Origin: Branchiostoma lanceolatum
Lineage: Eukaryota; Chordata; Leptocardii; Amphioxiformes; Branchiostomatidae
Reading direction: 5' to 3'
NCBI RefSeq assembly: GCF_035083965.1
Contig: NC_089723.1
Coordinates: 2,976,001-3,040,000, forward strand
Length of the DNA stretch: 64,000 bases
Shown here: one piece after another, positions 31,844-43,899 of the stretch
Position numbering within the stretch: the first letter of the stretch is position 1
Layout: each line of letters starts with the position of its first letter
Program-made: the position numbers and the translations under genes
Notes under the pieces: generated by a model
The model's input: the letters and a program-made list of their open reading frames with translations, nothing else
The model's database searches: none
What the model was told of the DNA's origin: nothing

Positions 31844-34800
31844 ATGTCGTCGGAGGAAGAGAAAGAGTCCCCGGAGAAAGAGTTCGCGGGCAACACGACT
31901 CTACACGGACTCAGCAGGGTAGGCGCTGTATCTTTGCATCTGTTAAATGGCAATTTTACATATTATTGAGGCGATTATAATGCAAGAAATGCGATTATAA
32001 TGCATTAAATCACCTTCATCAGATCAAATTTCACGCTAGTACACCTTGCAAAGCTAAGCGTGTTTAAGGAGAGCCACACCTTGAGCACGTAAAAGAACCC
32101 ACCACATTAATCGAAAAGAGTAGGGGTCCTTCCCTGTGTGAGTGGATCATATAAATTTGTCCGGATATGCAGCTAATGTACCGTTCAGTACAAACCTGGT
32201 GTGTTACGTCTTGAGGCGGTTTATCAGGTATGCAATACAAACAAACAAAAAAAGAGACAGACGGACAAACGGACAAACAAAGCTGCCACTGACGTTTCAA
32301 ACCTGTCATCTTTTCCACCTGATGTTCCACCTCCCCCCCCCCCCCCCCCCCCCAGATTGTGATCGCCCCCAGCATCTACTTCCGGGTCCTGTGGGTTCTC
32401 GCCATCCTGGCTTCATACTGCGGTTTCGCGTACATGTTCAGCTCCATGTAAGTGTCTACCATAAGGTATTTAGTCCTAGTCTGTGTGTTTAGGTGTTATG
32501 TCTATTGGTAACACATACACATGTATCTAAGACAGATGAGCAATGCGTGGTATGTCAACAAATTACCCTGAACTTTATCATATTGATAGATATATTTTTT
32601 GCCCGTAATTACACAATCAAAATAGCTTTTGAAAAAGCTGGCATTTTACGTATAAAACATATATTACCACAAAAGAAATATGAAGTTTCTGCATGAATAA
32701 TGCACATGAGGTTTTTGCATAGGTAGATTCTTAGCGTAGATATGTATGGCATAGTCTCGGCAGGTTTGAATTGAATGTTCATTCCTCCATGCCCCTTAAA
32801 CATCCATCTAAAACGGCTTCCAAGGTTCCTTCTGGCTCATGCAGCAAAATGCGAAAAAGCACATTTCTTAATACTTTCTTAATACGAAAAGTCTATCTTA
32901 TCTCATGTCAGTATAACAATGTAATAATATAATAATGTATTTATGCATTTCATCATATGACTCAACGATGTCAAATTGGATTGTAAGGCTGATTTTTATT
33001 GATTGATTGTAGCATTGTATCTTTAAACTAGTGTTGTGTAAATTTTCCATTACCTATGTATCTGTCTGTCCATAAATGTCAACTCTCCAATATCAGCTTC
33101 GCTGCCTTGAGAGTCGGCGCAATGTACTGTTGCATTTCACAATAAAAAAAAATGAAAAAGTCACTATGATGATAACGTATCCTTCTGCGCTCTTCAGGAT
33201 TATGGACTACTTTAAGTATGACACCATCACAGATACCAAGCTGAAGTTTACCGATGCGTCACCTTTTCCAGCTGTCACCATCTGCAACATGAACAAGTAC
33301 GTACCCCACCTGTCGTCCTAATTCTCCTTAAAGCCCTCCTCTCACTGGACCCGCGGCACGCTGGCGGCGTCCCTGCGATCCAATCTGGATTTCTGTTACC
33401 CTTGACTTTACAAATCGGTAATATCAATTAAAAACGTACAAGTATGACCAAACGACGACAAAACACACAAAGCTTAAAAAGATTCGGTTTTTTTTTTTTC
33501 GATGAAATACGTTGAGTGCTTTGTCGATTCGATCGGCCACAGCGACGCCGCCAGCGTGCCACGGGCCCAGTGAGAGGGCCCGGGGTCCAGTAAGGCCATA
33601 TTGATTTCATCATATGGATGACCATTTTGGAACACCGTGTCTTCCAATGTCACGTTCTGTCTTGTCACAAAAATCAATGATTATTATTCCGTCAGTTACA
33701 TGAAGTGAAAAAGGCCAGGGTTCTATTCTAAGACCATGTTGAATTTATTATATGGATGGCATCCTCTGGGGACCCAAAAGTTAACCGAAATAAATCGACT
33801 TCATTATAAAAATCTACTTGGTCAGGAAGGATGAACAAAACTAATTATACAACACGGAAAATGGTAAACCGAAACATAGATTCTTAATTTTATTCCTTCG
33901 AAACTTCTTATTTGACTTCGGAATAGACTTTTGGCATTTTACGATATTAGGATTCGCTTTCTGAAATATTTCTTGCAATTTCAAGCCTTGATTTTTCCAT
34001 TTTCCACCTGCTTTAAATGATTTGCAGTATGGTGAATTTTCTATTTCTATTCGGAAACGGATAAAAATTGATGCGCGCGCTGATGTCATCCTTATAGAGT
34101 CCATTCCAAGTCACCGCGAGGGTTGTTATTGTCATAATTTAGAACTATTTTCAAGTTATTGTTATTATTTGTGTAAGGGATTTGATACTTTTGAAATATT
34201 TTGAATGTTATTTCAACTTTCTAAAACTAAAGAAATATTCATGATGCAGAATATGATATTTACAATGGTTTCTAAATAATGGTAACAGCATTCTACCATT
34301 ACTTACAATTTTTACTCCGGGAAGGAGGAATACCTCCTTCTGGGAGTATTGGGAATGTATTTGTTTGCGCGTTCGCAGCTATAACTCACGATCCCGTTGT
34401 CGCATTGGTGTGTAACTTGGCATATCGTTTGCCTGGTTCGGCGTGGTGATGCACAATAGCTTTGTTACACCATAACTACTTTAAACGTCAATCCAATATC
34501 GTAATTGCACCCCTATAATTAATGCTATGTCCCACAACCCTGCCATAGGGACCATGTTATAATCCGTCATGCATGACTGGAATACTTCAGGCAGATACGG
34601 GGTATAAATCTTCCTTACTTGCTGTGATCGTGTAGTCACTGTTACATTGAAATATAGACAACGTGCATCACCACACGCAACCTAGCTAGCGATATACCAA
34701 GTTACATACCAATGCGGCAACGGGAATTGTGAGTTTTAGCTGCGAACATGTGCACAGTGACCTCCAGTCTGTGTATTAAGTATGCCGTGTCCACTCGAAA

Positions 34801-37800
34801 CTCGCATACAGTATGTGCGCACGGGACGGACGATGCACTTTTACGCACAGTGTGAAAATGGCAAATCTCTGGACCTTTAAACTTACCACACTTGTAGTTT
34901 ATAATACGGAGGCTGTGACAATGTAAAAAGCTTACGCAGGGGATGAAAGATTGTTGAGAAATATCTCTCAGAAAAGTGCGCGCGCCAGTGTCACTTCCGG
35001 GTGGTTAGATCCGGTGACCTTTGACCTTCGAGCTTCGTGAAATGTTACGATAATATAAATTAGCCTTTTTTTATTTCAAATAGCTTGTTTACGATTTCTT
35101 ACCATTTTCTACCATTATTTGTAACATCTCTATAAATAGGTCAAAGGGCTGGGAAGAAAGTAATTCACACATCCTTGCGAAGTTTAGGGAAGAATGCTTT
35201 CCGCAAAGGACCGAGCGGTGTCCTGCAGTGAAGTCTAAAGATGTACAAAGGCAGACAGAAGGGCCAGATTAGCACCTACTTTTATGGGGGCAATCACCAT
35301 TCTACCATTGTTAACCATTTTCTACCATTTTTTGTTAATATTTCTAAAAGTTAAATAATCACATAGATTTTTGTGCAGTTACTTTCAAAATATTTCTTAA
35401 TTACCTTCGCCGAGAAGGTTATGCAGAGGGTAGCGTTTGTATGTATGTTTGTAAAGACCAGCATAACTCGAGAAGGCTTGGATGGATTGTCTTGATATTT
35501 AGTAGGTGGGTAGGTCTTGATGAGACTAGAAAACGATTAGATTTTGGGTCCCCTAGCGGCTTGTTACGGTACTGCAACTTCCTGTTTCGATATCTCGTGT
35601 TCTGGACAAGCTATGGAACTGATTTTTGAGTGGTAGATAGCTCTTTGGACAGAGAGTAAGTGGCATAGGTTTTGGCCCCCTAGCGGCTTGTTTGGAACTG
35701 CAGGAGCAGGTTTTGGTTCAGACTTTGTAAGGGAAAAACTCAAAAAGGGCTCGATGGATGGTCATGAATTTTGGTAAGTAGATAGCTTGAGTGATGACGT
35801 ACATGATTAGATACTTATTATGCAAATCGGTATTTAATTTGCATAATTGAAGGAAAGTTTATTCATCCGCCAAATTCCACGATAGGACTCTCAAACATGT
35901 GACATATGTAACTGAAGAAGAGAGAAATATTAATAGATATCAATTATGCAAATGAATACCTAATTTGCATAATGAATGAGAAAATACTATAACTCAAGAT
36001 GGGCTTGATGGATGGTCATGATTTTTGGTATGTAGATAGCTTATGTGATGCTTTGTATGATTGGACGATAATAATGCAAATCAGATTCTAATTTGCATAA
36101 TTAATGAGACAATTTTAAAACCCGCTGTGTTCCATGATATGACTATTGACTGGTATGATTTATAATTGATGAAAAACACACCTGATACGTCAGTCATAAA
36201 GGTTAAAATCATTTGGCGAAGGTATGAGGTCGCGGAACTCTAGTTATCTAATTAAATTCAAATAAGTTCATATTTTTGTATTTGATCTTTTAGAAAAATT
36301 TAGAACTATCGTCAGTCAGATATTCTTTTATTAGAAAATTGTCAAAAATGATTACAAATATTATTATAAAACCCTCGCGGTGACTCGAAATGGACTCTAT
36401 CAAAATGGTTAAAGTGGAAATAGATCGAAAATACTTTCTTGTTTAGCAGATCTTTTATTATTCTATGTATTCTGTTAGTCTCCCCTATGTAATGCACACG
36501 TAGTACGCTGAATACTGTTTTTTTTTAATCATAAATCTTCGGGTAAGGATTATCCATCAAGTTATCATCATCAAGTCACTTGAATTATGCAAAACAATAT
36601 CATATTGGGCCTCCTGATAGGTAAGTTACGACAAAAATGGTTACTCAAGCAACAGTCAGACGGACTAAGGAAAGATCTGGTATAACTAGGTTTTATACCA
36701 AAACTCTTGATAGATATGTTAATGAAGTGAAGACAATTTCAGATGGTTCAATAGAATAGTTAGTTAAGACAAGGTTGAATATTCATTCACATATTTGCTC
36801 TTTAACTCGTTCGTTCTCTTCGTATAGGTTTGATGTCAACAAACTGGAACTGGTAGAGTGGTCTTACCTGTCTCCGTACATTCTTGGCGAACAGTACGAC
36901 ATCCCCACTCTCCTGGCCAATGGTCGCCCGTCTGACGATACTGTCAACTCCACCCTGGCGGTGAGTAGGAATAAATGTGGGATCGAGTGACGTAACGGCA
37001 GGGTTTTCGGACCAGAACCCAAGGGTCCCGGGTTCGAATCCCCTGACGCCACCGATATTGGGAAAAATGCACTATACATGACTTTCCCCAATCCAGCCAA
37101 GTGTAAAAAACGGCTACATCATTTGTGTGGGTCACGACATCAGCAATAGCTGCCTGTGTATTGCACTGTTGCAATACCAATAAAATCAAAATCCAAAACT
37201 CTAACCTTCCCACGAACTTGCTCCCAACCACTCGATAGCCATAGAGTTTATCATCATCAAAGATCATCTCAATGGAAGATGGAGATATTGTTTTGGGTGT
37301 GTCTTTACGTATGTGCGTGTGTGTGTTTGTGTTGCCTGATTTGTGAAGTCAGCATAACTCATGAACCTCCTTATGGATCACGATGATATTTATATATACA
37401 TTTCGGAAAACGAATGCTAATGTCGTAGAATGCCAAAGACAAGAATTCAAAGTTTTGCAAGAACGAATTGAATTGAATAATCTATATTTCGGTGTACTAT
37501 ACATGTGTTCATCCTTCCTGACCAAGTAGATTTCATAATGATGACAACGTTTTTTGCCATTTTTTTTCATTCGCACGCTCGCATCAGTTTTGGGGCCCCC
37601 AGAGGATGTCATCAATATAAAATTCAATCAACATGGCCTAAGAAAAAAATCCTGTCCTTTTTCACTTCATCTAATTACTGACGCAATAATAATCATTGAT
37701 TTTTTTCGAAACAGAACGTAACATTGGAAGATATGGTGTTTCAAAACGGCTTCGACATCAACCCAGATCGCATGGCACTTTGCTTCTGGAGAGCTGAGGC

Positions 37801-40800
37801 TTGCAGCTATTTGGTAAGTCGATAGGAGGCACTTCTCATTAAGCTTGTGCTGTTAAACTATTTGTGTTGTGTACCGTGTGACAATTAATCTGACTCAAAA
37901 AATAAGACCATAAAATTTCAATTAAGGAACATAAAATTCACACACCCTGGTAATACTAGATTTTTATGTCAGGCCTGTCGCACCTATCTTTGTGCTTATC
38001 CCATTTATCACTTGTTTAATTCGCAACATTGAATCAGTGGTCCTCTTTTAAATTCACGCAGAACTTCACTCATTCCTACACCTCCTTCGGCAATTGTTAC
38101 ACCTTCAACTCCGACAAGTCCAACACGCTTTGGCAGACCATGGAAGGATTCGGAAACGGCCTCATGATCTTTGTCGACGTGAGAGAGGTAATACGTTAGC
38201 GCAATACCACGTTAAAAACTCACTACAGCACAAAGGGTGCTCAAACGAATGAGCCTACATAAGCTGTTTGTAAATGTGAAAGTAAATCTATGCATCGATA
38301 GGGACATTAGCGACAGGCGTATCTATTGAAGTGGTATCATTTCTCTCCATTGCGTGAACAGTAATAACTATTGATTGATTTTTCGATGGATCCATCGATG
38401 TGTTGATGAATTGATTGGCTTATTGATTTATTGATTTATCGATCTATTGATTTAGTGATTTAATAATTTAGTAATTTAGTGATTTAGTGATTTCCTTCGT
38501 CAGAATGAGTACACGGAAAATTACTTTACTGGCGGAAACTCTGAGTTGGGACTGAAGGTCCTGGTGCACGACCAAGACGAGCCGCCCATGATAGACACCC
38601 AGGGCATCGCCCTCGCGCCGGGCAACCACGCTTTCATCAGCGTCAAGCGGACACTGGTGAGTACTGACGTGGAGAGTTTTTGATTAACATTACATGTGCC
38701 AATTGATCCTTTCCTGTCATTAGCATACGGCGAATGCCAAAACACAGAGAGACAAACAGACATAACAAAGAACATCCGTAGGCCCATCCCCTTCCAATAT
38801 CTATCAGCTATAAGCCAAGGTTGATAAATGACTAACTCTTCCAACTCGGAAGTCTACTCCCTATCACTCCCTCTTATCTTTTGCCCTTCATTTCCTGACA
38901 CTCAGTGGTGAGACGTGCTTATATATATGTCATACCTGGGTCGCGAAAATGTCCGATACAGGTGTTCCGGGCTTCTTCTTTTATCACACGAGCTTTCCAT
39001 AGAATAATTCGAACCCGCTTCGCGTGCACCGGTTGCGCCGCTATCGAAAATTCGAATACCGGATTCGGACGGTGGAATCGATGTTGTTGCAATGTTTTCG
39101 CATTGAAATGTATTTATTTTCGGGCTGATATGATACACTTCGACTGTCGCACGATCAAATCCGCGGTTGGGCTGGCAAGTCGGTTGATACGGAATACATC
39201 GTGTTGCATTCTATATATGGGTATATTTAGATCCTATGGAGAAAATTTTAGAAACATGAGCAAGCAAATGAACAAAGACATAAACAGACACACAGAAAGA
39301 AATGCGAATCAAAACCTCATTTGCATAATAACTGAACTACATTGAAACAAAACAAACGAGAAGCTCTAAATACGCCACGGACTTTGAACTTATGATTTAG
39401 TGGAATCTTTGTTCTATTTTTGTCTATTTTTTTGATCGCCATTCATCTGCGATTCATTACTTTCTCCACAGTATGAGAACCACGTGCCTCCGTGGGGGGA
39501 CTGCCAGGACCTGCAGCTGGAGTACTACGACACCTACACCTTACCTGCCTGTTACCTGGAGTGCAGGAGTAACTACATTGCTGCGAACTGCAGTTGTCGG
39601 CCCTTCTTCTTGCCAGGTGTCTTTCTTAATCTTAAACGAACGATAAACAAGACAGGCCGTTAAGCTCATGTACTATTTATTCAGCGTTAAATGAAAATCC
39701 AAATGAAAAATTGAAATGAGGACAAAACTTGAAATTAGAATTGAAATTGAAATTGAGATTGGAATTGAAATTAAAATCAAAATTGAAATTTAACTTAGGT
39801 TGATTAAGGTAAGATTAAAACTTGATTAAAAGTTAATTAAAATTGAAATTGAAATTGAAATTGAAATTGAGATTGAGATTAAGATTAAGATTAAGATTAA
39901 GATTAAGATTAGAATTAGAATTAGAATTAGAATTAGAATTAGAATTAGAATTAAAATTAAAAAGTTGAGATTAAAATTGAAATTGAAATTAAAATAAAAA
40001 TAAAAATAAAAATTAAAATTAAAATTAAAATTAAAATTAAAATTAAAATTAAAATTAAAATTAAAATTAAAATTAAAATTAAAATTAAAATTAAAATTAA
40101 AATTAAAATTAAAATTAAAATTAAAATTAAAATTAAAATTAAAATTAAAATTAAAATTAAAATTAAAATCAAAATCAAAATTAAAATTAAAATTAAAATT
40201 AAAATTAAAATTAAAATTAAAATTAAAATTAAAATTAAAACTCACCAAAGTTACCGAATGTTTTGGTTTTGTGTTTTGATTGAACATGTGTGAAATGTTT
40301 TCTAACATTTTCCACTAATTTTTGCTCCCAGGAACAGCCCCATTCTGCGAACCAGTTGAGATGGCCACCTGTGTCAGGGCTGTAATAGGTGAGTATCTTA
40401 TCCAACAACATGAGATACGAAGACTATGCTTGCAAATATTTTATACTAGCTCAGAAAAGCACAAGTAACATATGTGAGCTACCAACCTAGGACTGAATCA
40501 AAAAATTACCCCTCCCCCCCGAGGACTATCGTTGAGAGAAGGTTTGTGAATATTTGTAAGATTTGTGCGTTTCTTACAGGTAAGGTGATCTCTGGGGAAC
40601 TGAAGTGTAACTGCCCCGTACCCTGCAGTATGACCAAGTACAGCACCTCTGTGTCCTACGCGGGGTGGCCAAACGTAGACACTAGGGACGCGATCATCGG
40701 AATGTACGGCCTTACGAGAGACTACATGAAGTGAGTTTGCGATATGTAACCTACAGGAAATGTCTAAACCACTTATAGTTAGGGAACATAAGAGAGTTAC

Positions 40801-41793
40801 AGAACATTCACACACAGCATGGTGACTATCTTACAGTTTGGGATACACACAACATTATGCGCATACTTATTACGCCCGCACATACGTACCTGTTACACAC
40901 ACACGCACGTTAACACACACAGTACATACACAGACATAAACACACACGTACACACAAACACACACACACACACACATATACATACACATGCATAAACACA
41001 CACATATACGCACAGACACAAACACGCACACACTCATGATCGACCTAGAGGTGACGATTTGTAGCAGTCTCTTGATAAACCCTCTCCTAGCTTTCCAAAA
41101 CAAGACAACCCACATTCGTTTGTCGCATGTTGTTTGTTCCAGAGAAAATGGCGTTGTCTTCAGCGTGTTCTACGAGGAGTTGAGCTACAGGAAGATCACA
41201 GAGCTGAAGGCCATGGACGGAGGACAGCTTGCAAGTAGGTAGAAGTTATTTGAACATGCCACACACATCCCCTGGCATTTGAGCCACCTCCGCGCCCCCC
41301 CCCCCCCCCTTTCCCTGGACCTATGGCACGCTGGTGACGTCACTGCGACCAAAGCGCGAATCTTTTAAAGCCTTGTGTGTTTGTTGTCTTTTTAGTCATA
41401 CTTGTATGTTTTGAATGACATTCCGATTATGAAGTTATGGGTAGTAAAAATCCAGTTTAGGACGCAGCGACGCCGCCAGCGTGCCGCGGATAAAGTGAGA
41501 GGGGGGCTTTACCATGAACTTCGCCACTCAAAATCATGAATTGAACTGTTTCATTGAGCTCGGAATCGTCGTTTATCTCCCCCCACTCTAACTCCTGCTT
41601 CTTCTCAAAAGGCATCAGTATACTCATGTGTACCCCCCCCCCCCAACCTACAGGTAACATCGGAGGGATGATGGGCCTGTTCATAGGAGCCAGCCTGCTG
41701 ACCCTCCTGGAGGTGTGGGAGTACCTGTGGCAGCGGCTCAAAGGATTCCTCCGGAAGTTTTGGCGTCCAAATGTCGTACAGACATCCAACTAG
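31844..41793 (+). CDS. ASIC-like DEG/ENaC sodium channel subunit, copy 1, 12 coding exons
   Basis: Coding exons: 31844-31918, 32356-32447, 33198-33296, 36828-36960, 37715-37813, 38062-38187, 38504-38656, 39472-39616, 40332-40388, 40580-40730, 41143-41234, 41654-41793; 453 aa. The family forms trimeric, amiloride-type cation channels in the plasma membrane. Visible hallmarks: the cytosolic His-Gly gating motif (21-22, TLHGLSR), TM1 (33-55), [18 protein letters not shown], the very ASIC-like block [19 protein letters not shown], the Cys-rich [16 protein letters not shown] and CNCPVPC, and TM2 (411-432) with the Gly-Ala-Ser filter at 419-421. It is shorter than vertebrate ASICs (about 510-560 aa). 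The ASIC1 acid-sensing His72/His73 pair after TM1 aligns with Asp-Thr, so proton gating is uncertain. The exon 2 acceptor follows a run of 21 C. An AATAAA lies 26 bp past the stop. Confidence 0.92.
33329..33583. mobile_element. ~255-bp MITE in ASIC-like gene 1, intron 3
   Basis: Left AAAGCCCTCCTCTCACTGGA followed by CCCGCGGCACGCTGGCGGCG is mirrored on the right by CGCCGCCAGCGTGCCACGGG and CCAGTGAGAGGGC. It abuts the inverted exon fragment that starts at 33584. Confidence 0.85.
33584..33840 (-). pseudogene. Inverted copy of the intron 4 / exon 5 junction inside intron 3 of the same gene
   Basis: On the minus strand this segment reads through GGATGAACACAAC-type intron text (compare 37510-37560), the AAAAAGG/TTCACTTCAT intron end, an acceptor-like ACAG, and a frame giving [12 protein letters not shown]. 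That frame matches [12 protein letters not shown] of exon 5 (37715-37813). The frame is degraded after NG, and the piece ends at the MITE at 33583. It cannot be spliced into the plus-strand mRNA in this orientation. Confidence 0.85.
34375..34748. repeat. Inverted repeat (~75-bp arms) nested in the 2.3-kb element
   Basis: GCAGCTATAACTCACGATCC through CGTGGTGATGCAC pairs with GTGCATCACCACACG through GGGAATTGTGAGTTTTAGCT. The arms are imperfect (about 80% by eye). Confidence 0.75.
35400..36240 (+). repeat. Longest copy of the GAGAAGGTTATG dispersed repeat
   Basis: Starts CCTTCGCCGAGAAGGTTATG and contains AGCATAACTCGAGAAGGCTT, GATTAGATTTTGGGTCCCCT and TAGCGGCTTGTTACGG. Internal sub-repeats include ATGGATGGTCATGA(A/T)TTTTGG, seen twice, and ATTATGCAAAT motifs. 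It ends GGCGAAGGTATGAGGTCGCG. The start and end match as a short terminal inverted repeat (CCTTCGCC / GGCGAAGG). Confidence 0.7.
36977..37197 (+). mobile_element. SINE immediately after exon 4 of ASIC-like gene 1
   Basis: GTGACGTAACGGCAGGG and CCCGGGTTCGAATCCCCTGA are the A- and B-box regions; the tail is AATAAAATCAAAATCC. It begins 17 bp inside intron 4, next to the donor at 36961. Absent from the equivalent site in gene 2. Confidence 0.85.
37270..37400 (+). repeat. Fragment of the AGCATAACTCAAGAAC dispersed repeat
   Basis: GGAGATATTGTTTTGGGTGT, a GTGTGT tract and GTCAGCATAACTCATGAACC match the copy at 30041. Confidence 0.6.
39719..40240. repeat. Expanded AAAATT/GAAATT hexanucleotide array in intron 8 of ASIC-like gene 1
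   Basis: Blocks of (GAAATT)n, (GATTAA)n, (GAATTA)n and then a long (AAAATT)n fill about 520 bp. One strand has almost no G or C. The homologous intron of gene 2 has a shorter, diverged array at 54110-54205. The minus-strand frame of Asn-Phe repeats (39826-40308) is an artefact. Confidence 0.97.
41311..41511. mobile_element. MITE in the last intron of ASIC-like gene 1
   Basis: Left CCTGGACCTATGGCACGCTG and right CGCCGCCAGCGTGCCGCGGA, ending AAAGTGAGAGGGGGGCTTTA. Same family as 33329-33583. It lies 143 bp before the final exon. Confidence 0.7.
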
Positions 41794-41818
41794 GATTACC
41801 CCCAGATGACCCAGCGAG

Positions 41819-41824
41819 AATAAA
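41819..41824 (+). other. Polyadenylation signal of ASIC-like gene 1
   Basis: AATAAA 26 bp downstream of the TAG stop at 41791-41793, giving a very short 3' UTR. Confidence 0.65.
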
Positions 41825-41934
41825 ACACAGCATTTAGCATATAACAAAAACGTGAAAATTGTTTATTAGGATTATTATGTTATTGATAAGCCCTGGTCAC
41901 CCCGACAAATTGATCGCTTTGAAACTCAGATTCG

Positions 41935-42158
41935 AATCAGCCATGATATGACAAATCGCTTTCTAAGTTGCCTTAACGAGTAAATCTGACGGAATAAACT
42001 CGCAAGTGAGATGCTGGAAGGTGTCAGCTTTCAGAATATGTGTTCAGTTTGACAATTTTGACACCTTGGAAGTGATAGAACGTATCCGCGATTTCACGTT
42101 GGTGAAAAATAGTTTCTACTATTTTTCTTTAAAAGTGAAATCGTGGATACGTTCTATA
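41935..42158. mobile_element. Hairpin-ended repeat flanking ASIC-like gene 1 on the right (inverted)
   Basis: Contains AGCCATGATATGACAAATCG, GTTTGACAATTTTGACACCT and then a hairpin (GATAGAACGTATCCGCGATT against GGATACGTTCTATAAC). In reverse complement it follows the element at 31351-31567 throughout. Confidence 0.75.
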
Positions 42159-42159
42159 A

Positions 42160-43899
42160 CGGGAGTCGCCCAAACATAGGACGTTTTTTTCCGCGCTCGA
42201 ACTCACGGCGCTCCATTGCTGGTTGTCAGAGAATGGTAATGTTTTAATGAATGAATTTTGAACACATTCATCTAAAGAACATACATGGACAAGAAACGTA
42301 TTCATATTGTTCATGGGCCCTTCACGCTCCGAGTTACAAGCGGCAAACGCTGTGAGACGTTTTCACGAATGTACCTTCTGATTTAGTGCTACGCCAGATA
42401 GTGTGCCTAACTTAGTACGCTTTGGTAATTTTGCTCTCTTCGGAAGTTGGTGATGAAGTTATGGAAATGTAAATGAGGCTTGAAGTCTGCTATATTCTAG
42501 CCTTCTTTTGACCGGAAAATTTTGACTGTGTGCACTTCTAACGTCATGTGAGAAGGGCTATATCTAGCGCATCCCAGCTCATGTTCCCACGGGAAATATG
42601 CTACTACGCGGCCCGACGTACGTATTGAATGCGGCCCGACTTACGAAATCATTACGAAAAAACGACACCGCTCACATCAACAATACTCCGTCTACTTATT
42701 GGGAAACATCTTCGCCATCTCTGTATTCAGTTTCCTTTTCATAGACGGTACCAATCACATGATAGAGCGTAACAAAACTGTGCGTTGAAACGTTCCGCCA
42801 CCATCGCGACCCAAAAAAATGGCGGGAAAACAACGTCGTCAGACGACAGCAATGTTTACGTTGTTTTTCTTTGGTCGGTTTTCTTCTCAACAAACACTTA
42901 AAGACCCAAATTTTTAGTGTTTTATGAAATTATTTTTCTTATGTGTATGATAGCTGTGTGACTTATGTATCTGCTTGGCACAGGTCGTATATTTAGGTGC
43001 CGGGCCGTCTAGCTATGCAGTGACCCTCTACTCAGCGTTGCCATCATTATTGTCAAAATACCATTCTCGACAAAACAAGAAATGAATATGTACACATATG
43101 TTTTGAATGCAAATAAAAATTATGTGCATGGACTTGGTTTATTTATCTTCTTTATGAGCATAGTCAGTGGACACAAACACGGCGTACTTATGCATAAGAA
43201 GATCACTAAAAAATCCGTCCTAAGTTAGGGCGCGTCCTAAGGTAGGGCAACCCCCGTTAACTTCCAAAGCGCCAAAATTGTCAAACTGAAAAAAATCTTT
43301 TGTAAGATGACACCTTGCAGCATCACTCTTTTACGCAACCTGTAATGTCACTCACCTGCTGACGTTTCGATGTCTCTCAGACATCTTCCTCGGAGTTTCA
43401 GACTTCTCCCGCTATACGTAGCCGAAGTAGGTGGCGCTTTTGCGGTGAGAACACTGTCCCAAACGTGGCTCGTCAGAAGTCAAAGTACTTAATACTCAAT
43501 CTTATGCCCTTGCTCCATTTGAAAGTTTTGTGTCTAAGTAAGTACAGGACTTGTAAGTTACTCCATCCAGTCATTTTTTTCAGATCATGCAAACAGATAA
43601 AGAACCAAGAGTGACTCTAAACGGCAATGCCATTTTATGCTACGTTCTCATTTACAAAGCGGTGTCAGGCCGCCAGCTTGTGGGAACGAAACAAAAGATA
43701 TAAAAGACAATGAAAGACACAAAACTTGCAATTATCGACACAAAAAATTACTTCTAACCATATGTTGTGTATTACCTTGATAATTTTTTTTCTTCGTTTT
43801 TGGCCAGGCCGAGCCGGGTCCCGCTTTGAAAATTGGTTCGAAGCATAACAAGGCGGGTAAAAGGAAGTCAGCGCAACTGCAGGGACCGCCTCAGAGGCG
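42160..43899. other. Spacer between the two ASIC-like genes
   Basis: No gene recognised. It holds another fragment of the hairpin-ended repeat (43255-43335, CTTCCAAAGCGCCAAAATTG) and a segment with GACGTTTCGATGTCTCTCAG at about 43363. An AATAAA-containing AT-rich stretch lies near 43110. Confidence 0.45.

Larger units (their letters stand above)
34097..36397. mobile_element. 2.3-kb TIR element (TA-flanked) in ASIC-like gene 1, intron 3
   Basis: The left end GAGTCCATTCCAAGTCACCG plus CGAGGGTT and the right end AACCCTCG plus CGGTGACTCGAAATGGACTC are 28-bp inverted repeats with two mismatches. TA flanks both sides (34095-34096 and 36398-36399), as in Tc1/mariner-type insertions. No transposase frame is visible. 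The interior holds nested repeats (34375-34748 and 35400-36240). The matching intron of gene 2 is 0.86 kb and lacks the element. Confidence 0.8.

Noticed and set aside
39826-40308. 160-codon minus-strand frame of Asn-Phe and Ile-Leu repeats
   Set aside because: Pure product of the hexanucleotide array.
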